From Shewanella psychropiezotolerans (lineage in GTDB: Bacteria; Pseudomonadota; Gammaproteobacteria; Enterobacterales; Shewanellaceae), in NCBI RefSeq assembly GCF_007197555.1, contig NZ_CP041614.1, forward strand, positions 5,696,001 through 5,760,000: a stretch of DNA of 64,000 bases, written 5' to 3'. Positions 29,738 to 39,151 of the stretch are shown piece by piece (within the stretch, counting starts at the first letter, position 1; every line of letters starts with the position of its first letter). The translations under genes were made by a program, and so were the position numbers. The notes under the pieces were generated by a model that made no database searches, was not told the DNA's origin, and worked only from the letters and a program-made list of their open reading frames with translations.

Positions 29738-30663
29738 CAGCTTTCCTCCCCTTTCGCGCTATTGAGCTTCTTGGCTCTACTGGCCCTTGGGTGAGCCCCG
29801 TCGTACACTTTTGCCAGATGTTGAAAGTCTAAACTTGTGTATATCTGAGTTGTCGAGAGATTGGCATGGCCAAGCAACTCTTGCACCGCACGCAGATCGG
29901 CGCTCGACTCCAACATATGAGTCGCGAAAGAGTGACGCAACTTATGGGGATGTACCCGCATATTCAAGGCCTGCTCTTGTCCCCACTTAGCTAATCTGGC
30001 TTGTATGCTTCTATGGGCTAATCGTTTTCCCTTACCTGTGACGAATAACGCATCGTCTTGGCAAGGAATACTCTCTCTAAACACTAACCAAGCCTGGATA
30101 GCTTGAATCGCACATCGACCTACAGGCACGATCCTTTCTTTACTTCCTTTACCTAACACTTTAACTTGCCGCTCGGCAAAGCGAATAGCAAGCACATCTA
30201 GAGCCGCCAACTCGGCGAGTCTTAGACCGGAGGAGTAAAACAACTCCATGATAGCTTTATCACGCACACTCAAGGGATCGTCGGCGTCTATCTCTAATAG
30301 GTGAGTAACAGAATCGAGATCCATATTTTTTGGCAGAGGTTTATTTTGCTTAGGCGCACTCAGACTCTTGGCTGGATTGGCGTTAATGACCCCTTCACCC
30401 AGTAAGAAGTCACAAAACTGCTTTACCGCAGAAAGTGTTAATGACAGAGAGCGAGGACTCAGGCCCTGGCGGTGTAGTTGCCCCAAGACGTGCTGAATCT
30501 GTTCATGGCTGATTTCAGACCAGGAGATAGGTAAAGAGGCACTAGCTTCGAGTTTGTCGGTGACCCTATGCAGTTCGTAGAGGTAATTTCGTACTGTATG
30601 TGCCGAAAGCTGTCGCTCGCTGCTCAAGTAACTCTCAAACCGCTTAAACCAGTTAGCGTTCAT
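29737..30663 (-). CDS. xerC: Tyrosine recombinase XerC
   Basis: A 308-residue site-specific recombinase that, with XerD, resolves chromosome dimers at dif. The N-terminal SAM-like domain ([23 protein letters not shown]) is followed by the catalytic domain with SSGLRLAEL (Arg I), [13 protein letters not shown] (HxxR), [15 protein letters not shown] (His and the nucleophilic Tyr). The position between DUF484 and yigB in the dapF cluster identifies it as XerC rather than XerD or an integrase. Confidence 0.95.
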   Translation of the reverse strand: MNANWFKRFESYLSSERQLSAHTVRNYLYELHRVTDKLEASASLPISWSEISHEQIQHVLGQLHRQGLSPRSLSLTLSAVKQFCDFLLGEGVINANPAKSLSAPKQNKPLPKNMDLDSVTHLLEIDADDPLSVRDKAIMELFYSSGLRLAELAALDVLAIRFAERQVKVLGKGSKERIVPVGRCAIQAIQAWLVFRESIPCQDDALFVTGKGKRLAHRSIQARLAKWGQEQALNMRVHPHKLRHSFATHMLESSADLRAVQELLGHANLSTTQIYTSLDFQHLAKVYDGAHPRASRAKKLNSAKGEES

Positions 30664-30675
30664 ATTTGCTCCATT

Positions 30676-30705
30676 CAGAGCCTCTCAGCTTTTTCAATTC
30701 ATGGC
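30676..30705. repeat. 30-bp dispersed repeat related to the element near cyaY
   Basis: CAGAGCCTCTCAGC followed by TTTTTCAATTCATGGC matches 27 of 30 bases at 33977-34006, inside the MITE-like element. It lies in the gap between DUF484 and xerC and appears to be a fragment of a related element. Confidence 0.6.
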
Positions 30706-30784
30706 GGATAGGTAAACACCCTGGTTGCCACGAGTCCTGTCGTTATGCTGCTTACAGGCTCTTGGCAAGATGTTCTGAGCACAG

Positions 30785-31423
30785 TTAAAGTTTAGGCAGT
30801 AGATGATCTATGAGTTGCTTCAGTTGATCCAAGAGTAGGTTATCCATTTCCGGATGAAAGTGCATCGCATTTTGACTCGCTATGGCAAAAATAACCTGAC
30901 CACATTGATCAGATAATCTGGATAAGGCCACAGAGCCAACTTCGCAGCCAAATAAGCGTTTCGACTCTGCCGTAGTGAGTCGACCAAAATAATAACCTTG
31001 GCTCAAGCGCTTACTCCAGATACGCGACAACTCGCTATCTATGTCGTGAACCGTAATTAATCGAACATGACTAAACTGAAATTGCGTTTTTAAACCTTCG
31101 GATAACTCTTGCCTCAGTTCACCGAGATCTTCACATTCAAGCAGTTTAAGTGAGAGCCTGGTATTGAACATGTAGATCATCTCATTACGGGTAGCCATCC
31201 CCATCAAGGATGTGATCTCCTCCTCTAACTGCTGTATCCGGCTGCGCAGCATCTCTTGTTGACGCTCAACCAAGGACACGGCCCCACGCTCCGCATGTGG
31301 AATTCGCATTGCTAACAGCAGCTCAGGATAACGAGTGAAAAAGTCAGGGTTATCCAGTAAGTATTCTCGAATCAGTATCTCATCGAAAGGCAGTGGTTTT
31401 TTCACATTAGTCATTTCGGTCAT
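30785..31423 (-). CDS. DUF484 (YigA-like) GAF-fold protein
   Basis: A 212-residue DUF484 protein of unknown function. It has an N-terminal helical section ([16 protein letters not shown]), a coiled-coil stretch ([19 protein letters not shown]), then a GAF-like domain. It overlaps the end of dapF by 4 bases (stop of dapF at 31420, start here at 31423) and lies upstream of xerC, as in many gammaproteobacteria. Its role, possibly linked to xerC expression or chromosome segregation, is not established. Confidence 0.88.
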   Translation of the reverse strand: MTEMTNVKKPLPFDEILIREYLLDNPDFFTRYPELLLAMRIPHAERGAVSLVERQQEMLRSRIQQLEEEITSLMGMATRNEMIYMFNTRLSLKLLECEDLGELRQELSEGLKTQFQFSHVRLITVHDIDSELSRIWSKRLSQGYYFGRLTTAESKRLFGCEVGSVALSRLSDQCGQVIFAIASQNAMHFHPEMDNLLLDQLKQLIDHLLPKL

Positions 31424-32262
31424 GTTTGTATCTGTCCGTCATATACGTGTTCGGCAGGCCCTGTCATCCATAAAGGTTTACCCTCTCCATCCCAATTAAT
31501 AGTCAGGGTACCACCAGGTAGGTCGACACGAACACGCTTATCGAGCTTACCTTGTAACTGACCCACAACAACCGCAGCACATGCACCAGTGCCACAGGCA
31601 AGCGTCTCTGCCGCGCCTCGCTCATATACTCTTAGTTTAATATGACCTGAGTTAATCACCTGCATAAAACCGACATTCACTCCCTTTGGGAAGCGCTCAT
31701 GTTGAGTCAATAAGGCGCCAACCCCCTCGACATCTGCCGCCTGAATATCTTCGACATCCAAAACACAATGAGGGTTACCCATGGAAACAGCGCCACAGAG
31801 AAAGGTCTGCACCTTAGATTCTCCAGTGTCGGTCTGTATCAAATATGTTTTTTCAGGCCGCTTAGCATTAAAGGGGATCTTGCTTGGCTCGAGTACCGGA
31901 ATGCCCATATTCACAGTGACATTGCCGTCAGGCTCCAGGCGCAGGGTAAGTTTGCCGTTGGAGGTACTGACTTTAATTTTTTGTTTGTTGGTCAATCCCT
32001 TGTTACGCACGAAGCGAGCGAAACAGCGTGCGCCATTACCACACTGTTCAACCTCTCCGCCATCGGCATTAAAAATACGATAGTGGAAATCGAGATCGGG
32101 ATCATAAGGAGGCTCCACCAGAAGCAACTGATCGAAACCTATACCAAAATTTCGATCGGCAAGGCGTTTGATCTGCTCAGGCGAAAAAAACACATTCTGT
32201 GTTACGCCGTCGACCACCATGAAATCATTGCCTAAACCATGCATCTTAGTGAAATGGATCAA
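31420..32262 (-). CDS. dapF: Diaminopimelate epimerase
   Basis: A 280-residue epimerase converting LL- to meso-diaminopimelate for lysine and peptidoglycan synthesis. The two catalytic cysteines lie in [13 protein letters not shown] (C74) and [12 protein letters not shown]. Opening [18 protein letters not shown] is typical. It is preceded by lysA, the next enzyme of the pathway, 97 bases upstream on the same strand, and followed with overlap by DUF484. Confidence 0.96.
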   Translation of the reverse strand: MIHFTKMHGLGNDFMVVDGVTQNVFFSPEQIKRLADRNFGIGFDQLLLVEPPYDPDLDFHYRIFNADGGEVEQCGNGARCFARFVRNKGLTNKQKIKVSTSNGKLTLRLEPDGNVTVNMGIPVLEPSKIPFNAKRPEKTYLIQTDTGESKVQTFLCGAVSMGNPHCVLDVEDIQAADVEGVGALLTQHERFPKGVNVGFMQVINSGHIKLRVYERGAAETLACGTGACAAVVVGQLQGKLDKRVRVDLPGGTLTINWDGEGKPLWMTGPAEHVYDGQIQT

Positions 32263-32359
32263 GTTAGGTATCCTTTAAATCGCCCTGTTCCGTGACTCAA
32301 TAAACCATTTATCTTTATCTGAGAACGAAACAGAAACATCATCAATTAATATAAACAGT

Positions 32360-33604
32360 TTACGGCAGGAGTTGCTCACCTTGCCATAGCTGAGTCAATT
32401 TTTCTCTCTCTCGAATAACAAAAGCCTGATCCCCATCGACCATCAACTCGGCCGCTCTAGGGCGTGAATTGTAGTTAGATGACATGGTAAAGCCATAGGC
32501 GCCGGATGAGCGCACAGCCAGATAATCACCCGCCGCTAAATTCAACGCTCTGTCTTTTCCTAAGAAGTCACCTGTTTCGCATACAGGCCCCACGATATCG
32601 TAATTTAAGGTTTCACCATCACGCGGCTTAACAGGGATAATATTTTGCCAAGCACTGTAAAGCGCAGGACGAATAAGATCATTCATAGCACCATCAACCA
32701 GAGCAAAGTGTTTATCACCGTTACCTTTAAGATAGAGCACTTGAGTCACAAAGATACCCGCATTGGCAGCAATAGCACGACCAGGTTCGAAGATGAGCTT
32801 AAGATTTCGGTCACCTAAACGTTCGAGCAAAGCTGCTGCATATACATCAGGCTGGGGCGGTGTCTCATCGTTATAAGGCACGCCTAAGCCACCACCCACA
32901 TCGAAATGTTCAATATGAATGCCCTGTTCAGCGAGTCGATCGATTAAGGCTAACATGCGATCCATGGCATCGAGGAAAGGCTGGATCTCGGTTAGCTGGG
33001 AGCCGATATGACAATCGACACCTTTAACTTCTAAATTCGGTAATGCGGCGGCGCGAACGAAAATAGCCTCGGCTTGCTCCATAGCGATACCGAACTTGTT
33101 ATCTTTAAGGCCCGTAGATATGTATGGGTGTGTGCCGGCATCGACATCCGGGTTAACACGCAGGGAAACCGGTGCAATCTTACCTATACGACCAGCAACA
33201 ATATTTAACTGCTCAAGCTCGGCTGCAGATTCGACGTTAAAACAATGAATGCCTATATTAAGTGCCATCTCCATTTCGGCGGCAGTCTTACCTACACCTG
33301 AAAATACCACTTTAGCGGGATCGCCACCGGCTTCTATCACTCGCAGCAACTCACCACCGGAAACGATGTCGAAACCACTACCCAAACGCGCAAGCACGTT
33401 CAGGACGGCAATATTTGAATTCGCTTTTACCGCATAACAGATAAGATGGGGATGATCGGCAACCGCACGATCAAATGCATGCCAATGACGCTCTAACGTG
33501 GCACGGGAATAGATGTATAAAGGAGTACCATGGGTACGAGCTAGCTCAACGACAGAGCAATCTTCGGCCAATAATTCATTATTTTTATAGAGAAAATGAT
33601 CCAA
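32360..33604 (-). CDS. lysA: Diaminopimelate decarboxylase
   Basis: A 414-residue PLP enzyme making lysine from meso-diaminopimelate. The PLP lysine is in ICYAVKANSN (K60); the HIGSQL and FDVGGGLGVPY segments and the C-terminal GPVCETGDFLGKDR (active-site Cys) are present. The apparent start is TTG at 33604 (protein MDHFLYKNNE); AAGGA lies 8 bases upstream, inside the end of lptM, and no ATG fits better. It lies between lptM and dapF, so lptM, lysA, dapF, DUF484, xerC and yigB probably form one transcript. Confidence 0.96.
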   Translation of the reverse strand: MDHFLYKNNELLAEDCSVVELARTHGTPLYIYSRATLERHWHAFDRAVADHPHLICYAVKANSNIAVLNVLARLGSGFDIVSGGELLRVIEAGGDPAKVVFSGVGKTAAEMEMALNIGIHCFNVESAAELEQLNIVAGRIGKIAPVSLRVNPDVDAGTHPYISTGLKDNKFGIAMEQAEAIFVRAAALPNLEVKGVDCHIGSQLTEIQPFLDAMDRMLALIDRLAEQGIHIEHFDVGGGLGVPYNDETPPQPDVYAAALLERLGDRNLKLIFEPGRAIAANAGIFVTQVLYLKGNGDKHFALVDGAMNDLIRPALYSAWQNIIPVKPRDGETLNYDIVGPVCETGDFLGKDRALNLAAGDYLAVRSSGAYGFTMSSNYNSRPRAAELMVDGDQAFVIREREKLTQLWQGEQLLP

Positions 33605-33608
33605 GAGT

Positions 33609-33764
33609 TTATTCCTTATTACTTTGTTTCTTTGGTTGCTGCTGTTCTTGTTTCTGGTTATCTTTTTTGTCTGGCGATTTATATAACGCCCCTGTTTGCC
33701 CGCAAGCGGTCACAAAAAGGCTGGCAAACAATATCAGTGAACACAGTCTCATTTTTCTCAACAT
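33609..33764 (-). CDS. lptM: Small lipoprotein LptM (YifL)
   Basis: A 51-residue lipoprotein read from the minus strand: MLRKMRLCSLILFASLFVTACGQTG... with lipobox VTAC and the family signature CGQTGALY (compare CGLKGPLY in E. coli), then a Lys/Gln-rich tail. LptM helps mature the LPS translocon LptDE in E. coli. The location, 4 bases before lysA and opposite cyaY, is the conserved one. GGAAAG lies 4 bases before this ATG; an in-frame ATG at 33776 is possible but lengthens the N-terminus. Confidence 0.9.
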   Translation of the reverse strand: MLRKMRLCSLILFASLFVTACGQTGALYKSPDKKDNQKQEQQQPKKQSNKE

Positions 33765-33947
33765 CAATCTTTCCATCTAATTAAGTACTATTTAATCTTA
33801 TCTGTATTAGCCGCTTCAGTCTCAGAACACATATGATCTAAGGCCCTTACTAGTCTACTGATGTTGCAGAGTTCAGCTTTCTACGTCAAGTACATATAGG
33901 CCTAATACATACTAAACTGAAATTTATTTGCTGCGAGTAAGCACTAA

Positions 33948-34275
33948 TACCATTCCATATAAGTATCTGGTCAGTTCAGAGACTCTCAGTTTTTTCAATT
34001 CAAGGCACATTGATGAGGAAATGGTTATTCCCTTTTAAGTCAATGTAACGCAGAAGTGGAAACACTGAGAGCCTCACGTAGTGCGGCTGATGTTTAAAGA
34101 AAATGGCAAAGCCCTTTATGCTACGTTGAATGTTCTCGATATACGACTGCATGGATGCAGGAGGTAGAGCAACGCAGGAGCTTGTTGCCGAGAATAACTA
34201 TTAGCTTCAAATATTCGCCTAGCCTACAGTGCTTTGAACTCCCGCCGAATGATCAGATACTTACTCGGAATGGTA
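33948..34275. mobile_element. MITE-like non-coding element with long inverted ends
   Basis: The ends are 26-base inverted repeats: 33948-33973 (TACCATTCC...TAAGTATCTG.TCA) and 34250-34275, matching at 22 of 26 positions. Inside is a nested inverted pair GAGACTCTCAGT (33979-33990) / ACTGAGAGCCTC (34064-34075). There is no open reading frame of note, so it would be non-autonomous. It occupies most of the gap between lptM and cyaY. A fragment of the inner part recurs at 30676-30705. A target-site duplication is not certain (TAA flanks both sides). Confidence 0.7.
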
Positions 34276-34367
34276 TAAGATGATTTTCGTAAAAAGTAAT
34301 GGAGCATACCAAGCACGGTTGTTACTATGTAAATATTCAAATTTGCCCCATTGAAGGACGAAAACAG

Positions 34368-34697
34368 ATGGCAATGACAGACACACAATTTCATCAACTC
34401 GCCGATGAGATGTTTCAAGCGATAGATAACGCTATCGAACTTGCTATCGATGAACAGGATGCCGACATAGATATCGATGCATCAGGGAATGTATTGCAGC
34501 TAGAGTTTGAAGATGGCTCTAAGATCGTAATAAACAAGCAAGAACCTCTGCATCAGATCTGGCTTGCGACGAAATTTGGTGGTTATCATTTCTCTTTCGT
34601 CGAAGGAAAGTGGATTGATGAGCGAAATAGCAGTGAATTCATGCCCTTCGTCATAGAGTCTATTCTCAAACAAGGTGGCGTAAGCCTATCTCTCTAG
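34368..34697 (+). CDS. cyaY: Frataxin-like iron donor CyaY
   Basis: A 109-residue bacterial frataxin that modulates iron-sulfur cluster assembly. It has the acidic first helix ([18 protein letters not shown]) and the sheet signature [20 protein letters not shown]. The longer frame back to 34299 has no family support and would begin near the edge of the MITE-like element; 34368 has AAGGA 9 bases upstream and a family-like start. It converges with cyaA, as in E. coli. Confidence 0.95.
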   Translation: MAMTDTQFHQLADEMFQAIDNAIELAIDEQDADIDIDASGNVLQLEFEDGSKIVINKQEPLHQIWLATKFGGYHFSFVEGKWIDERNSSEFMPFVIESILKQGGVSLSL

Positions 34698-34719
34698 TCG
34701 TCTACATACCTGACGAAAA

Positions 34720-34754
34720 TGAATAAAGGGAACCTTAGGTTCCCTCTTTATTCA
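34720..34754. terminator. Bidirectional terminator between cyaY and cyaA
   Basis: GAATAAAGGGAACC TTA GGTTCCC(T)CTTTATTC is a long stem with A/T-rich arms between convergent genes. Confidence 0.85.
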
Positions 34755-34761
34755 TATCCGC

Positions 34762-37185
34762 TTAAAAGTCCATCTCGGCTTCTTCCACTGATAGTCCAAA
34801 AGGGATCACCTGTAATCGGCCATCCACTCTCATCAGGCGAAAAAATTGTGGCAAATTAAACCTTTGGGTCGAGATGTCTGGCTCTTCGAATGCATGAAAA
34901 TGGCTCACCTCACTCACCAACTCATCGACACTGGTTCCCTTTTGGAGATAGTGATTTAACTCATTTTTTTCATTTAAAACAAATATATCCAAATCATCAT
35001 CACTCTGACGCAAAAAATATTGAATCGCTCCCCTGGCGGCAAAGTCTTGGATCACAGCGGGGGCCATAGTAAAAGGCTCGTTACCTAAGTTCGGCCTGGG
35101 CAGTTCGATCAACATACTCTTGGTTAGCTGCTGATAAAAAGCTTTAGCGTCTTTAAGATCCTGATACACCATGCCTTTACTATTAAAGAACAGGCCATAC
35201 TGTACCTTAGCCACCTTGAGTGGATAAACTAATGTTGCAGAAGAGGACACTTTCCAGCTTAAGCGCGCCGCGCGACGAACCAGGTTTTTCACCGTCTGCT
35301 CAAACTGATCTTGTAACCTAACAGAACCACTCACCACCTCGATCTTCAAGTCTTCGGCTGAACGACGAATGCCAGGAGTAATGAAGGCCAATGCCTCTAA
35401 TATGGCAAGCTCTCCATGGTAATGATGACAGTGCCACTCTCCCCATGAATTAAGGCAGAGAAGATCGATTGACTCCAACATATTTTGCTCTGCTCGCCCC
35501 AGTGAAAAAATATTGGCATTGAGATAATCGACCATGATCTCTTGCCCCTGCCACTGGGACGTTGAATCACTGTTAAAATTGAGCATGAAAACTAACTTGC
35601 GATATCGCCAAGGTTGATAAAGGTCCATCTTAGACACTTTCTTAGCGAGGGGTTTAAAAACCTCAATTAAACAATGAGATGCCTTGGTCAAACCCACGGA
35701 TTTACGCTCCCCACTTGCCAGCTCATACCAGCGGGTCATTTTTTCACTGACGCCATTCATCACCGCCCAGGCGAGTAGCTTAGCTCGACTCTTAGAGCGG
35801 TAAACGGCCCTTTGTCCGATGAAGGCTTTCCGATTTGGAGGGCAGCAATATAAACAATACTCTTGCAGGTTATGGCTGTAGACAATCGTCAGCTCTTGCT
35901 CTGAGATTGAATCACTCCAAAGCCGATTCAAGCCGATAAGCTGCTCGGTATCACTACTGAAATACGTATGAAGTTTTCGAGTAAGCAGACCCAGTTCAGA
36001 TAATTTCAAACTCTCACTGAGTTTATGGGTCGAGGCAAATTGCAGCAATGTTTGATAACAACCTAACATCAGCTCATTTAACTGTTCATTAAACCACTGC
36101 AGTTGCCCACAGTGCCAACGCTCACAGTTATCTAAGGTCTCTAATAAACTCTTGGACCAGTGCCAACTTTCGACCAGATTATTTAGCTTGTGATAGCGCC
36201 AGTCTTGCGCTTGTTCCGGCTCACTTAATCGAACACCGCACTTCAAATAAAAACAACGTCGGGCTATCTCTAAACGACGGGGATCATCTTGTGCTATCAA
36301 ATAGTTTTCTATCGATTCATAGAGCAAGAAATAGCTATCGTTTGCGGATGAAAAATCACCTTCTATTGTGTGTTGCCACACTTTTTCACTGATAAACTCG
36401 GTATTCGGGTACTGAGCAGCATAAGATTCGAGCAGTAAAACCTTCAAAAGTGCCTTGTGTGGCTTATCCAGCCCCTTGTAAAGTTGCCAAAGTGAAGCAC
36501 CAAAATATTCACATGCCGGGATTTGGCTCACATCTCCTAAAAACAATAACTGCTGCGAGTTCTGAGCATTAGGCCACCAGGCCACCTTCTTGCCAGCCAA
36601 ACAAATCTGACTACGATAAAACTCTTCCAGTAATAACCAGTGTTGAGCACTACCGCTATGCTCGTTACCTATGGCTCGCAGAGGCTCTGCTTTATCTGGG
36701 GAACAGTCAGAAAACTGTTCGGGATGAACCAGGTAGAAATTCACCTCGAGTCCATACTGAGCAAACCATGTCGTCAACAAACCTGATTTCTCTTCGAGTA
36801 GTCGGCACTCTTCCTTACTGAGAAGCCGATCATGAACGAGCCAGACATCGATATCACTCTTGGGGTTTTGCCCGAAACTCGACATGCTCCCCATGCTATA
36901 CACCCCCTCGATAGCAGCCTGCTTAACGAGATGCACCATAGGTCTAACTAAACTTAAGGTGTCACAAGCTGCGAGTTCTTGCTCACTTGGCGCATACTCA
37001 AAAACACCAGATGGTGTCATAGGGCCGTTATAGCCGGGATACCCGGTTCGGTGGTAATGCAACAACACAGGAATAAGACGAAGCAGATCTCTTTTCAGCG
37101 GAGACAATAATGCGAGAGCACGCGCCTGCCTGACACGATTTAATCGGTCTGCGGTTTCAATAATGTGATTCTGTTCATTGTTCAA
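34762..37185 (-). CDS. cyaA: Class I adenylate cyclase
   Basis: An 807-residue enterobacterial-type adenylate cyclase producing cAMP, the ligand of CRP. The catalytic nucleotidyltransferase core shows GSMSSFGQNPKSDIDVWLV (residues about 99-117, metal-binding Asp at 111 and 113). The C-terminal half is the regulatory region that in enterobacteria responds to the PTS (IIA-Glc). Length is close to E. coli CyaA (848). It diverges from hemC across 200 bases that contain a strong CRP-like site. Confidence 0.95.
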   Translation of the reverse strand: MNNEQNHIIETADRLNRVRQARALALLSPLKRDLLRLIPVLLHYHRTGYPGYNGPMTPSGVFEYAPSEQELAACDTLSLVRPMVHLVKQAAIEGVYSMGSMSSFGQNPKSDIDVWLVHDRLLSKEECRLLEEKSGLLTTWFAQYGLEVNFYLVHPEQFSDCSPDKAEPLRAIGNEHSGSAQHWLLLEEFYRSQICLAGKKVAWWPNAQNSQQLLFLGDVSQIPACEYFGASLWQLYKGLDKPHKALLKVLLLESYAAQYPNTEFISEKVWQHTIEGDFSSANDSYFLLYESIENYLIAQDDPRRLEIARRCFYLKCGVRLSEPEQAQDWRYHKLNNLVESWHWSKSLLETLDNCERWHCGQLQWFNEQLNELMLGCYQTLLQFASTHKLSESLKLSELGLLTRKLHTYFSSDTEQLIGLNRLWSDSISEQELTIVYSHNLQEYCLYCCPPNRKAFIGQRAVYRSKSRAKLLAWAVMNGVSEKMTRWYELASGERKSVGLTKASHCLIEVFKPLAKKVSKMDLYQPWRYRKLVFMLNFNSDSTSQWQGQEIMVDYLNANIFSLGRAEQNMLESIDLLCLNSWGEWHCHHYHGELAILEALAFITPGIRRSAEDLKIEVVSGSVRLQDQFEQTVKNLVRRAARLSWKVSSSATLVYPLKVAKVQYGLFFNSKGMVYQDLKDAKAFYQQLTKSMLIELPRPNLGNEPFTMAPAVIQDFAARGAIQYFLRQSDDDLDIFVLNEKNELNHYLQKGTSVDELVSEVSHFHAFEEPDISTQRFNLPQFFRLMRVDGRLQVIPFGLSVEEAEMDF

Positions 37186-37252
37186 TAAGAGTCACGCCAA
37201 GGCAGGTTGAGAAACAGCTGTAATGCTAACAGCTTTAACTGCCACAAGGAAT

Positions 37253-37274
37253 AAATGAGACCAAGATCACACTT
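37253..37274. promoter_or_regulatory. CRP binding site candidate in the cyaA-hemC divergent promoter region
   Basis: AAATGAGACCAAGATCACAC plus TT at 37253-37274 matches the 22-base E. coli CRP consensus at 18 positions, with one half-site (TCACA) perfect. In E. coli, CRP-cAMP represses cyaA from a site at its main promoter, so feedback control of cyaA is the natural reading. An effect on hemC is also possible. Confidence 0.7.
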
Positions 37275-37385
37275 TTAACTGAAGTAGTTTTGGGCAGAGG
37301 TCAAAGAATCAAACCCCGTTTGTTACATCTATTCCTAAGCAATGTTAGCATTACTGCATCTAAGGCCTCTGATGGAACATCGAGC

Positions 37386-38315
37386 ATGTCTCAAAACGTC
37401 ATTCGAATCGCAACACGTAAAAGCCCCCTTGCACTCTGGCAAGCTGAATTTGTAAAAGCAGAACTAGAAAAATTTCATCCAGGTTTGACCGTTGAACTTC
37501 TCCCTATGAGTACTAAAGGTGACATCATCTTAGATACTCCATTGGCAAAAGTAGGTGGTAAAGGCTTGTTCGTTAAAGAACTTGAAGTCGCCATGCTAGA
37601 AGACAGAGCCGACATTGCCGTTCACTCGATAAAAGATGTACCGGTAGACTTTCCGGACGGCCTAGGGCTCGAGGTGATTTGTGAACGCGAAGATCCACGC
37701 GATGCATTCGTTTCAAACAACTACAAGTCTATCGGCGACCTTCCTCTGGGAGCCGTTGTTGGCACCTCAAGTCTGCGACGCCAGTGCCAGATTAGAGGCA
37801 TGCGACCCGATCTAAAAATCACCGATCTTCGTGGCAACGTTGGTACACGATTAGGCAAGCTAGATGCTGGAAATTATGATGCTATCATACTCGCCGCCGC
37901 AGGCCTTAAACGTCTAAAACTTGAAGAGCGTATCACTAGTTTTATCTCAGCCGAAGATTCTTTGCCAGCTAACGGCCAAGGCGCTGTAGGTATCGAGTGT
38001 CGTACTAATGATGAGCGTGTAAAAGCCCTGCTCGCACCACTTGAGCATGCAGAGACTCGTTTTCGAGTGACTGCAGAACGAGCGATGAATACTCATCTGG
38101 AAGGTGGATGTCAGGTACCGATCGGCGCATTCGCCGAAATCCAAGGTGATACTCTAACACTACGCGGCTTAGTGGGTAACCCCGATGGCAGCAAGATAAT
38201 CACAGGCACCAGTGTTGGACCAAAAACTAACGCTAAGGCGATAGGAATCACGCTTGCCGAAGAACTACTTGGCAAAGGCGCAAAAGAGATTCTTGATGCC
38301 GTTTATATCAAGTAA
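37386..38315 (+). CDS. hemC: Porphobilinogen deaminase (hydroxymethylbilane synthase)
   Basis: A 309-residue enzyme joining four porphobilinogens into hydroxymethylbilane. Signatures: [16 protein letters not shown] at the start, [23 protein letters not shown] and the dipyrromethane cofactor Cys in [13 protein letters not shown]. An upstream in-frame extension to 37290 lacks family similarity; 37386 gives the usual [11 protein letters not shown] start. First gene of hemCDXY. Confidence 0.96.
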   Translation: MSQNVIRIATRKSPLALWQAEFVKAELEKFHPGLTVELLPMSTKGDIILDTPLAKVGGKGLFVKELEVAMLEDRADIAVHSIKDVPVDFPDGLGLEVICEREDPRDAFVSNNYKSIGDLPLGAVVGTSSLRRQCQIRGMRPDLKITDLRGNVGTRLGKLDAGNYDAIILAAAGLKRLKLEERITSFISAEDSLPANGQGAVGIECRTNDERVKALLAPLEHAETRFRVTAERAMNTHLEGGCQVPIGAFAEIQGDTLTLRGLVGNPDGSKIITGTSVGPKTNAKAIGITLAEELLGKGAKEILDAVYIK

Positions 38316-38358
38316 TTGATACTTTCAGTGAATAGCAATCAATGACTCCTGACTCAAG

Positions 38359-39087
38359 ATGAAAGTATTACTAACCCGCCCACATGGGCGAAATCAGTTA
38401 ATGGTTGAGGCGCTTCTAGCCAGAGGCGTCGCACATCTTGTCACGCCTTTACTTCAAGTAGAAGCCACTCAGGTGCAGCAACAAAGTCACGGCATGGCTT
38501 TATTTAAGCGTGCGGATATCATCATATTTATCAGCACCAATGCTGTAAAATTTGCCGCCAAAGCAATTAAGCAAATCTGGCCCCTAGAGGCACAATTTTA
38601 CGCAGTTGGTGAAGCGACCCTAAACGCGCTTTCAAAATTGGGCATCTCAGCCCAAGAAGCCCCTCAAGATTGTCAACAGACCGAAGGGTTACTCACACTC
38701 CCCCAACTCCAATCTCTCTCTAGAAAGAAGATCGTCATAGTTCGAGGGGTCGGTGGAAGAGAAGCACTGGCTAGTGAATTAATCCATAGAGGCGCCGATG
38801 TTAGCTATTGGGAAGTTTATCGTAGGACATGCCCGACATTAACATCGCAAAGCAACGCACAGGCCTGGCAACAAGCCAAAATCGACACGATAGTCATCAC
38901 CAGTGGCGAAATTCTCGATAATCTAATCAAACTTGTACCAAAAGAGTTATTTGCTTGGCTGCGTGCATGTCATATTATAGTCCCTAGCTCACGAGTACAG
39001 GAACAGGCTATTGCCAATGGATTTCAGCAAGTTACCAATGCAAAAGCGGCTAACTGTAAGGCAGTGCTTGCAGCCCTAGGCTTGTAA
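38359..39087 (+). CDS. hemD: Uroporphyrinogen-III synthase
   Basis: A 242-residue enzyme that cyclises hydroxymethylbilane with inversion of ring D. This family is poorly conserved; recognisable parts are MKVLLTRPHGRNQ, the FISTNAVKF segment, AVGEATLNAL, IVRGVGGREAL and TSGEILDNL. The order between hemC and hemX, 43 bases after hemC, confirms it. Confidence 0.93.
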   Translation: MKVLLTRPHGRNQLMVEALLARGVAHLVTPLLQVEATQVQQQSHGMALFKRADIIIFISTNAVKFAAKAIKQIWPLEAQFYAVGEATLNALSKLGISAQEAPQDCQQTEGLLTLPQLQSLSRKKIVIVRGVGGREALASELIHRGADVSYWEVYRRTCPTLTSQSNAQAWQQAKIDTIVITSGEILDNLIKLVPKELFAWLRACHIIVPSSRVQEQAIANGFQQVTNAKAANCKAVLAALGL

Positions 39088-39151
39088 CGTTCGCCTGTAA
39101 ACGCGCTAAACTCGTCATTTTTGTAGCTGTATCGCTTTAAGGGACTGTTTA

